A stretch of 64,000 bases of DNA from Elephas maximus indicus (taxonomy: Eukaryota; Chordata; Mammalia; Proboscidea; Elephantidae): contig NC_064835.1 of the NCBI RefSeq assembly GCF_024166365.1, positions 61,484,607 through 61,548,606 of the forward strand. Reading direction: 5' to 3'. A program made the position numbers and the translations under genes. The notes beneath the pieces were generated by a model. It saw only the letters and a list, made by a program, of their open reading frames with translations, was not told where the DNA came from and ran no database searches. Every line of letters begins with the position of its first letter. Within the stretch, counting starts at the first letter, position 1. Shown in pieces: positions 55,533-64,000 of the stretch.

Positions 55533-57013
55533 TCCAAGCTGCACTGAAGGGAATGGCGAAAAGCAAGGGTCCAGGAATTGACAGAATACCAGTTGAGATG
55601 TTTCAACAAATGGATGCAGTGCTGGTGGTCTATGTCAAGAAATTTGGAAGATGGCGTCTTGGCCAATTGACTGGAAAAGAACCATAATTGTGCCTATTCC
55701 CAAGACAGGTAATCCAACTGAATGCCGAAATTATCAAACAATATCATTAATATCACACACAAGCAAAATTTTGCTGAAGATCATTCAAAAGTGGCTGCAG
55801 CAGTACATCAACAGTGAACTGCTAGAAATTCAGGACAGATTTAGAAGAGGATGTGAAACCAGGGATATCATTGCTGATGTCAGATGGATCCTAGCAGAAA
55901 GCAGAGACTGCAGAAAGATGTTTGCCTGTGTTTTATTGACTATGCAAAGCATTCAACTGTGTGAATCATAACAAATTATGGATAACATTGCGAAGAATGG
56001 GAATTCCAGAACACTTAATTGTGCTCATGAGGAACCTGTACATAGATCAAGAGGCAGTTGTTGGGACAGAACGAGGGGATACTGTGTGGCTTAAAGTTAG
56101 GAAAGGTGTGCATCAGGGTTGTATCCTTTCACCATACTTATCACTCTGTATGCTGAGCAAATAATCTGAGAAGCTGGACTACATGAAGAACGGAGCATCA
56201 GAATTGGAGGAAGGCTCATTAACAATCTGCGTTATGCAGATGACACAACCTTGTTTGCTGAAAGTGAAGAGGACTTGAAGCACTTACTGATGAAGATCAA
56301 AGACCACAGCCTTCTGTATGGATTATACCTCAACATAAAGAAAACAAAAATTCTCACAACTGGACCAATAAGCAACATCAAGATAAATGGAGAAAAGATT
56401 GAAGTTGTCAAGCATGTCATTTACTTGGATCCATGATCAACGCCCATGGAAGCAGCAGTCAAAAAATCAAATGATGCATTGCATTGCGCAAATCTGCTGC
56501 AAAGGACCTCTTTAAAGTGTGGACAAGCAAAGATGTCACCTTGAAGACTAAGTTGCACCTGACCCAAGCCATGGTATTTTCAATCACATCATATGCATGC
56601 GAAAGCTGTACAATGAATAAGGAGGACTCAAGAAGAACTGACGCCTTTGAATTGTGGCATTGGTGAAGAATGTTGAATATGCCATGGACTGCCAAAAGAA
56701 CGAACAAGTCTGTCTTGGAAGAAGTACAACCAGAATGCTCCTTAGAAGCAAGGATGGTGAGACTGCGTCTTGCATACTTTGGACATGTTGTCTGGTGGGA
56801 TCAGTCCCTGGAGAAGGACATCATGCTTGGTAAAGTAGAAGGTCAGCAGAAAAGTGGAAGACCCTCAACAAGATGGATTGACACAGTGGCTGCAACAATG
56901 CGCTCAAGTATAACAAGCATTGTGAGGATGGCCCAGGACCGGGCAGTGTTTCTTTCTGTGGTACCTAGGGTCGCTATGAGTCAGAACTGACTTGACAACA
57001 CCTAACAACAACA
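55533..57013 (+). mobile_element. RTE-type LINE, 5'-truncated
   Basis: 1.5-kb copy containing the reverse-transcriptase fingers and palm, with YADDT at 56233-56247, and ending GACTTGACAACACCTAACAACAACAG. Broken by frameshifts (near 55960, 56160 and 56430). It lies next to SINE 55183-55356, which carries the same 3' end. Confidence 0.92.
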
Positions 57014-57279
57014 GGATGGCAAAACTGACCAATTCCCTTATTAGGGTTCCATACACCTTATTTGCATGGTCCCACACCCCACAAGGATGCCATGCACTTT
57101 ATTTGCATTACTAGCAAGCTATCCAATCCCCTCGTGGGCCACAAGCACGTTATTTCCATAGCCCCACCCAGTCATTTGGTGGGAGTTACAAGACCATGGA
57201 GAGAAAGGCTATATAAAACCCATCCATTGCACAGCAAGGCTTTAAACAAGAAGCTAAATTTCCTGCCTGAAAGGTGAGG

Positions 57280-57472
57280 TAAACCAGTTGCCATCAACTA
57301 TGATTCATGGTGACCCCATGTGTATCAGAGTAGAACTCTATAGAGTTTCAATACCTGATTTTTCAGAGGTAGATCACCAGGCCTTTCTTCTGAAGCACCT
57401 CTGGGTGGACTAGAACCACTGACCTTTCAGTTAGCAACCAGGTGCTTAACCATTTGCACCACCTAGGAACTC
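57280..57472 (-). mobile_element. older tRNA/RTE-related SINE
   Basis: Same older subfamily as 50234-50442 (GATCACCAGGCCTTTCTTC). Confidence 0.82.
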
Positions 57473-57604
57473 CAAAAGGGAAGGTGGACCCTGAAACATG
57501 GAACTGAAGACGTACTCAGAGAATCCACAGAGGGGACTGTGGAAGAAGAGGGATCGAGTTCATCTTTTATGTTCTTCCTTCCATGACTGCGAGTCCATGG
57601 GCAA

Positions 57605-57730
57605 GTAATATATTTCCTGAGCCTCAGTTTCCATATCTGCAGGATGGGGACGATAATGCTCTCCTTGCAAGACTGTTGTGAAAGAAGTCGTGTATGCACC
57701 AAGTACAGTGCCTGGTGCCTGGAGATGGCT
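57605..57730 (-). repeat. MIR fragment
   Basis: GAGCCTCAGTTTCCATATC followed by AGTACAGTGCCTGGTGCC. Confidence 0.75.
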
Positions 57731-58070
57731 GTGATCGTTGGGGACTTTCCCAGCATGCTTCTATTCCCCACTCCCTGGCACTGTACCTCCCTCCTGTCCA
57801 CAGGTGATTCTTTCTTTTCGCCTCACTTCTCATTCATTGCCTTTCTCTTCTCTTTTCCTGCCTCCCTCCAAACTTCCTTCCTCCCACTTATTCCCCCACT
57901 TATTTCTCACTCAACCTATCTTTCCCATTTTCATAAAAGGAATGAACAGAAATGAAGCCAAAAGTCAACACAAAACTTAGAAAAATCACAAAGTATAAAA
58001 GATCCTCCTGCAGGGTTCGGTTTTTTCAAATGCCTACTTTGTTTTGCTTCTCAGTATTCTTCTCTGTGAG

Positions 58071-58279
58071 AAGCCTTGGTGGCACAGTCATTAAGTGCTT
58101 GGCTGCTAACTGAAAGGTCTGTGGTTCAAACCCACCAGCTGCTCTACGGAAGAAATATGTGGTAGTCTGCTTCCATAAAGACTACAGCCTTGGAAACCCT
58201 ATGGGGCAGTTCTACTCTGTCCTATAGCATCGCTGTGTGTCAGAATAGACTCAACGGCAGTGGGTTTGGTTTTGGTTAT
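58071..58279 (+). mobile_element. tRNA/RTE SINE (long type)
   Basis: Contains GGAAGAAATATGTGGTAGTC; head GGTGGCACAGTCATTAAGTG. Confidence 0.9.
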
Positions 58280-58769
58280 TTTTTTCTGAGGAGTTAGGAT
58301 TTGAGATTTCCACAGCTGGGGTGATGAGGGATGTGGCATGCCATCCTTAATCTCAGGCCGATGGAGGAAAGAAGCAGGATGTCTGACATCTTTTCTGAGG
58401 ATTGCCTGTTTTAAAGGAGCTGGTTCTCCCCTGGTAAATGCCTTGACCCCATTTGTGCTTGGACAAGCTAAACAGGGCAAGTCATAAACCTCCCTCGGAT
58501 ATACTGATTAGATAAGCCAATGAGAACCATGGAAGACTGCAGACTTTAGATTAAAAAACATAAACCAAATGTTACTTTTACAGTGTCTGTGAATAGACAA
58601 AGACTTTTTGGTTCTAAAATGGTTGGCTGGTGAGGCAATAGAGGTGGAGCTATGTTAACAGCAGAGGGAAAAACAGGAGAGGTGGGTGGGTTCTGACTGC
58701 AAGGCCCACCCTAACAGGACTGGATTCCAGGGCCCAGGAGCAACAGATCACTGCTCTAGGGGTGAGTAT

Positions 58770-58921
58770 AAAAACCCAAACCAAATCCATTGCCTTCGAG
58801 TTGATTCTGACTCATAGCTACCCTACAGGACAGAGTAGAACTGCCCCATAGGGTTTCCAAGGAGTGGCTGGTGGATTCAAAATGCTGACCTTTTGGTTAG
58901 CAGCCGAGCTCTTAACTGAGG
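58770..58921 (-). mobile_element. tRNA/RTE SINE (short type), head truncated
   Basis: Ends at GCCGAGCTCTTAACTGAG; the last part of the head is missing. Confidence 0.88.
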
Positions 58922-59786
58922 TGAGTACAATGGGTTTTAAATATATGGAGTGACAGCTCGGTGGTAAGTTCTAGTTTGGGGATGGGAGCGAACAAACCAA
59001 GTAGCCCTAGCCCACTGATGGTCAGGTGAGATGTTGTTGCTGAAGGTCTCTGCCAGATAAGGGACCATCTGACTGTTGAAGTTAATGTAAACTATTCCAG
59101 CACAGTAAGAGACAAGTAAGAGAATGATGAAGTTGTCCTGCAGTGGTGTTGCTGTTCTGTGCTCCCTGGCCCCACCTCCAGTTTCCTCTCCTTCAGCATT
59201 TGGGTAGCTTTGAACAGCAAGCAGGGAGTGTATATGTGCGTGTGCGTCTGTGCAATGTCAGAATTCCAAAGTGAGGGTGTGAGATTTGTTTCTAGTAATG
59301 TTCTTGGCACAGAGGGCTTACCGCTCCTCTTCAATCCCATGCTCTTGAGCCATGGAATTATAGAGGTTGGTCTTGTGCCTGCTGGATGCTTCTTCCATTT
59401 CAGTAAGGGCTATTTACAACACCTTCTCGGAAAGTGCAGGAGTCGAGAAAACATGGGACTTAGATCAATCCCTGTGTCAACTAACCTTTCGGGACTGAAG
59501 AAAGCATCCTTTTACTGAGAATCTTGTTCTTGGGGTCCTTATGGAATAAGAGCAAGGACTAGGCAAAGAGCCAGGGAGTTATTTCACACGGGCTCCTCCT
59601 TTTTCTCTTTCCTTAGGTGTGCGGGCTGTGTAGTTCTTGTGTGTCAGGACTCCTGGAGGTCAACTGGCTGTCCAATGAAAGGGCCGCCCAGCCCTTGCTG
59701 AAATTCTGGCTGAGAAGCCCAGAGCCCTTAGCTTTATGATCTCTCACTGCTTTTTAAAATGTATTCTATGGGGCTACGTATTAGTC

Positions 59787-59990
59787 AAGGAGCCCTGGTG
59801 GTGCAGTGGTTAAGTGCTCAGTTGCTAACGGAAAGATTGGTGGTTCGAACCCACCAGCTGCTCCACGGAAGAAAGATGTGACAGTCTGCTTCAGTAAAGA
59901 TTACAACCTCGGAAACCCTATGGGGCAGTTCTACCCTGTCCTACAGGGTTGCTGTGAGTCAGAATGGACTTAAAGGCATACAACAACATT
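59787..59990 (+). mobile_element. tRNA/RTE SINE (long type) with intact Pol III boxes
   Basis: A-box-like TGGTGCAGTGGTTAAGTGC and a perfect B box GGTTCGAACCC at 59842-59852. Ends CATACAACAACA, like the RTE tail. Confidence 0.93.
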
Positions 59991-60408
59991 AGCCAGCATT
60001 CTCCAGAGAAGCAGAACCAACAAGACACACACACACACACACACACACACACGTATGTGTATTTTTATACATACCTACATACTACACACACGTACAGCGA
60101 GAGAGAGCAGCCAGCAAGTCCAAAATCTGTAGGTTAGGTGATAGGCTGGAAACTGTCAGAATGCTGATGTTACAGTCTTGAAGCAGAATCCATCTTCCTC
60201 CAGAAATCTGTTTTTTTTTGTAAGGCCTTCAACTGATTGGATGAGGCCCATCCACATTGTGGAGGGTAATCTGCTTCAGTTAAGGTCAACTGATTATAAG
60301 TATTAATTATGTGGAAATAACTTCTGAGCAACATCTAAACTAGTGTTTGACCAAACAACTGGGCATCATAAGCCTGGCCAAGTTGACACATAAAAGTAAC
60401 CATCACAG
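59991..60408 (-). repeat. old LTR-like repeat containing the (CA)n tract
   Basis: Reads from CATTCTCCAGAGAAGCAGAACCAA to AAGTTGACACATAAAAGTAACC; the reverse strand has the general layout of an ERVL/MaLR-type LTR. It follows SINE 59787-59990 directly. Confidence 0.6.
60024..60052. repeat. (CA)n microsatellite
   Basis: About fourteen uninterrupted CA units, inside an old LTR-like repeat at 59991-60408 and likely to be polymorphic. Confidence 0.92.
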
Positions 60409-60429
60409 TGGTCAGATTAACCAGAGCAG

Positions 60430-61690
60430 CCAACCGAGTGGCGTACTCATGGGGAAATTTGCCAGAAGCCAAGACCATGTAGAAGGAGGGTGGGCATTGT
60501 CAGAAACTGGCAAGGGGGTCACCTCTGGGGAGGCAGTTCGGGGCAGGAGGGAGAACCATTTTCTCTGCGTTCTCTTTTGTACCTTTGTACAAAAGGTATG
60601 CGTATGTTCGTATGTTCTACCTATGTAGCTGTCCAAAAGTATAAGTACAATAATAACATTAAAAAAATAAAAGTAACCTTTACAGGCTAGATCTTGTTCT
60701 GCCCCTGGATGAAATTTAAGGCCAGGTCAATGTTCTGGCTACTCTTGGTCTCAGCCTGGTTTCAGTAATTATAATATTCAGTCCCATGTAATAATTCAAA
60801 CTTCAACCTTTGTTTAAAGTTGAGACACCTTGGAGCTGTTGAAGGGAAGACCGTGGTGGTTGGTGGTCTGGATGGGAGGCCCTATTTTCTGCTCGTCCTC
60901 CCTTGTCTAGCTAACAGAGGTCTCTCACCTCTTCAGGGTTGTCACCTAGAGGGGAGAAGAGTTGAGAGGAGTAAGAAAATTATCTCTACACGTTTATGAT
61001 CTCCAGTCTCACCTGGATTCTCAGTGGAACTTGACAGGCTCTTTTATACATCCTGTGGTCCAACCTCTTTGGTTACTCCTCTCAAAGGCCAGCCTTTCCC
61101 ACCCTCCTCAGATTGCCTCCTCCACTCTCACCCCTCTCACCTCCAGAGGTGGATGTTGCCTCCTTCCTCTCAGAGAATGTCCAAATGTTTAGGCGGGAAT
61201 TTCCTCTGCTTCTGCCCCCATTTGCCATCTCTTCCGGTTTCTCTGTGTTGAATGAAGCTGCCCTCCTGCTCAGGTCCTGGTTGACCTCTGCTCTATGTAA
61301 TGAATTCCACAAAGCCAGAAAGAACAAAGCAGGTTCACTTGGGATGGAAATGCCGGTGTTTGGAGACCAAGAGACCTGTTTTGGAAAAGACTGTTCTTTG
61401 TTGTGGTTTATATAATATAGCTCCTGGTGTTTAATGTCTTCATTTAACATAAGCCGCATTACAGTAATAAAGGAATGTCTTTATTAGTAGAATTGGTTTG
61501 AATAGGGAGTACATCCCCCTTGTGTACAATGTAAGTGGTATCCTGCGCCCACTTCCCATCCCCATACCAGAAGTACCACTGTTACCAATTTCTTGTGACT
61601 CCTCCCTCGACAGATGGTGCGCCCACAGGCACACCCCACACAAAGATGGTGGCAAACCATGAGCACTCTTCCACGCCTTAATTTTTTCCC
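60430..61690. other. intergenic sequence without recognised gene
   Basis: Moderately GC-balanced, with short ORFs on both strands that match nothing I know. Confidence 0.45.
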
Positions 61691-61706
61691 TCTTAACAAT
61701 ATTTCT

Positions 61707-62407
61707 TTTTTTTTTTTTATTGTACTTTAGATGAAGATTTACAGAACAAACTAGTTTCTCATAAAACAGTACACATATTGTTTTATGACTTTGGTTAACA
61801 ACTCCATGACATGTTAGCGCTCCCCTTCTCAACCTTGGGCTCCCCATTACCAGCTTTCCTGTCCCCTCCTCCCTTCTAGTCCTTGCCCCAGGGCTGGTGT
61901 GCCCCTTTAGTCTCGTTTCGTTTTACGGGCCTGTCCACTCTTTGGTTGAAGGATGAACCTCAGCAGTGACTTCATTATTGAGCTGAAAGGCTGTGCAGGG
62001 ACCATACTCTCAGGGTTTCTCCAGACTCTATCAGACCAGCAAGTCTGCTCTTTCTTTTTGAGTTAGAATTTTGTTCTATATTTTTCTCCACCTCTGTCCG
62101 GGACCCTCTATTGTGATCCCTGTCAGAGCAGTCAGTGGTGGCAGCCAGGCACCATCGAGTTGTGCTGGACTCAGTCTGTTGGAAACCATGGTAGATGTGG
62201 TCCATTAGTCCTTTGGACTAATCTTTCCCTTGTATCTTTAGTTTTCTTCAGTCTTCCTTGCTCCCAAAGGGGTCAGACGAATAGAGTATCCTAGAAGGCC
62301 ACTCACAGGCTTTTAAGACCCCAGACGATACTCACCAAAGTAGAGTGTAGAACATTTTCTTTATAAACTATGTTATGCCAGCTGAGCTAGATGCTCCCGA
62401 AACCATG
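61707..62407 (-). mobile_element. about 700-bp L1-type retroposon with perfect target-site duplication
   Basis: Starts with poly(T) (poly(A) on the minus strand) and is flanked by a perfect 11-bp duplication, ACAATATTTCT at 61696-61706 and 62408-62418. Related to 54318-55532. Probably the 3' end of an L1 truncated at its 5' end. Confidence 0.8.
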
Positions 62408-62569
62408 ACAATATTTCTAAAAGATCTTTCCACAGCACTATTTAAGAGTCTCCTCGTTGTATTTAAAAGCTTCTTGGTTTTCTAATGTACAGACAAAACT
62501 TTTTTTTTTTTTTAAACCAGTCCCATATTCCTGGGCACTCAGGTTGTTTCCAATGCTCTGCTGCCATTA

Positions 62570-62720
62570 GCAATGCTGTAGTAATAACAGCTGGCACTGA
62601 GTGGTTACTATGTACCAGGCCCTCTTTTAATCCCGCGATAAGCCTCTGACATAGAACAGGGAGGTGAATAACTGCCCCAAACCACACATAGCCTTTGTCC
62701 GCAGGTGTGAGTGTATCTGT
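62570..62720 (+). repeat. MIR fragment
   Basis: CAGCTGGCACTGAGTGG, TATGTACCAGGCCCTC. Confidence 0.65.
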
Positions 62721-62805
62721 GAGGTAACTTTCTAGACAAAGAACTGCAGCCACCAAAAGGTATGTGCATTTTACACTTTTATAAATATTGCCAAAGTGGC
62801 TCTGT

Positions 62806-63196
62806 CTTAGTTCCCTAGTGTTGCCTTAACAAAAATCCCACAAGTAAGTGGCTTTAAAGGACAGGCATTTATTGTCTCAAGTTTTGGAGGCTAGAAGTCC
62901 AAACCAGGACCTTGGCTGTAGGGGAGGGTCCTTCCTTGTCCGTAGCTCTGGCGTTCCGTGGAGTATCTTTGCTTGTATACGAATCCTCACATGGTCTCTT
63001 CTCGTGTGTGTGTGTCTTTCTGTCTGTTTTGCTTTTTATAGAACAGCACTCAGAAGGGATTAGGTTTAGGACCCACTCCGATCTAGTACCTCATTAGCAT
63101 TACAAAAGAAAAACTGTATTTCCAAACAAGGTCACGGGTACAGGGGTTAGGACTTCAACATATATTTTGGGGAGACACAATTTGATTCAAAACAGG
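62806..63196 (+). repeat. dispersed repeat (family A)
   Basis: Opens TTAGTTCCCTAGTGTTGCCTTAACA and ends GAGACACAATTTGATTCAAAACAG. Confidence 0.7.
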
Positions 63197-63199
63197 CCC

Positions 63200-63925
63200 T
63201 ACATGAGCTGTGTCCACCTACATTCTCACCAGCAAGTGGGCATTTGAGGGCCTAGTTCCCTGAATTGTTGCTCTTTGGAAAAGTCTCAATATTTGCCAGT
63301 CCAAAATGTGGAAAAAAGCATCTCATTGTGGCTCCAACTTAGATTTCTTTCTTTCTTTTTTTCACGCGCAAGGTTGAATATCTTTTCAAATGTTTAAAGG
63401 CCACTTATTTACTAAAGAGCCTTTTAAAGACTTGCTAAAATGATCTGGAAAAGTTGATCTGGGAGAACCTATGGGTAAGGTCACCTGGATTTCTTTAAAA
63501 TCTGATTTTATTTATATGTATTTTGAATAGGTAATGCAGTCACAAGATTCAAAGTTTGAAAGGAGTAAAATGATATTGAGTAGCAAGAACCACCCTCCCA
63601 TGTCTCTCCCCAGCCCCCCAATTCTCTCCATGAACGCAATCAGGGCTCTGTTTCTCCTGCCTGCTCCCACGGTCTTGCCCTGGGCCATGCCATCACCTTG
63701 AGCTGCTCCATTTCTAAAATACTGAATTCAAGCACCCACCTCTGACCCCATCCCATCTTCTCCACTCCACACAGCACTAGCCACCTTGTCCTTCGTTTCC
63801 TAGCCAGCTGAGATCCTCACCCCTCTGGAGTCTTCTTGTCCTTGCCCCTCTGAAATATGTCCTTTCTGTTTCACAGTGTCAGGCCACCCCCAGGATCAGT
63901 CTCATTTTTAAAATCTTAAGCAGGG
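63200..63925. other. intergenic sequence without recognised gene
   Basis: No exon, promoter or named repeat recognised up to the SINE at the window edge. Confidence 0.4.
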
Positions 63926-64000
63926 TTCTTGTTGTTGGTTGCCATTAAGTCCAACTCACAGTGACCCCATGTGTGCAGAGTAGAGCTGCTCCATAGGGTT
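63926..64000 (-). mobile_element. tRNA/RTE SINE cut by the window edge
   Basis: Begins TGTTGTTGGTTGCCATTAAG; only the tail end is inside the window. Confidence 0.85.

Noticed and set aside
55961-56164. Functional reverse transcriptase gene
   Set aside because: The RTE copies are 5'-truncated and carry stops and frameshifts; they are relics.
59787-59870. tRNA gene suggested by intact A and B boxes
   Set aside because: The cloverleaf is not completed; it is the tRNA-derived head of a SINE repeated many times in the window.
45541-64000. 5' exons of SLC4A5, the expected next gene
   Set aside because: I looked for bicarbonate-transporter-like exons on both strands and found none; the gene probably lies beyond the window.

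Overview
This window is nuclear DNA of a placental mammal, almost certainly a proboscidean (elephant) or close afrotherian relative. The reason is its dominant repeats. At least twenty copies of a tRNA-derived SINE end in the same 3' sequence as the RTE-type LINE copies that lie beside them, a pairing typical of Afrotheria. Older mammalian repeats (MIR, MER5A, MLT1, L1 remnants, an ERV-L provirus) fill the rest.

Only one functional protein-coding gene is supported: DCTN1, on the + strand, encoding p150Glued, the largest subunit of dynactin. All 32 coding exons (26470-45216) can be placed with GT-AG boundaries and continuous reading phase. They give a predicted 1281-residue protein: CAP-Gly domain, basic region, Ser/Pro-rich linker, long coiled coil CC1, inter-coil domain, coiled coil CC2 and C-terminal cargo-binding region. 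A CpG island with a perfect NRF1-type site at 13.4-14.0 kb looks like a distal promoter with a non-coding first exon. A second CpG-rich block in intron 5, with a perfect CRE (TGACGTCA), directly precedes an ATGATG that runs in frame into exon 6. This is the structure expected for the shorter p135 isoform, which lacks CAP-Gly. Exons 5, 6 and 7 are consecutive in-frame microexons (21, 18, 21 nt) encoding the basic microtubule-binding segment, and exon 27 is a 15-nt microexon.

Layout: 1-13.4 kb is repeat-rich upstream flank (RTE LINE with target-site duplication, MLT1 LTR, a two-LTR degraded ERV-L provirus interrupted by an RTE fragment, several SINEs). 13.4-14.0 kb is the distal CpG island. 13.8-26.4 kb is a large 5'-UTR intron full of SINE and MIR copies. 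26.4-45.5 kb is the body of DCTN1, compact and repeat-poor apart from one SINE, a 40-bp minisatellite in intron 5 and a 99-bp tandem duplication in intron 16. 45.5-64 kb is downstream flank with a NECAP1 processed pseudogene on the minus strand, further SINEs, L1-type insertions, an RTE copy and several old LTR-like repeats.

This is a well-known housekeeping/neuronal locus and I see no undescribed system. The points most worth a second look are the internal p135 promoter, the microexon cluster with its long pyrimidine tracts, the NAGNAG acceptor at exon 28, the intron-5 minisatellite, the NECAP1 pseudogene and the nested, datable retroposon insertions. Statements about human or family proteins are recalled knowledge, not database results.
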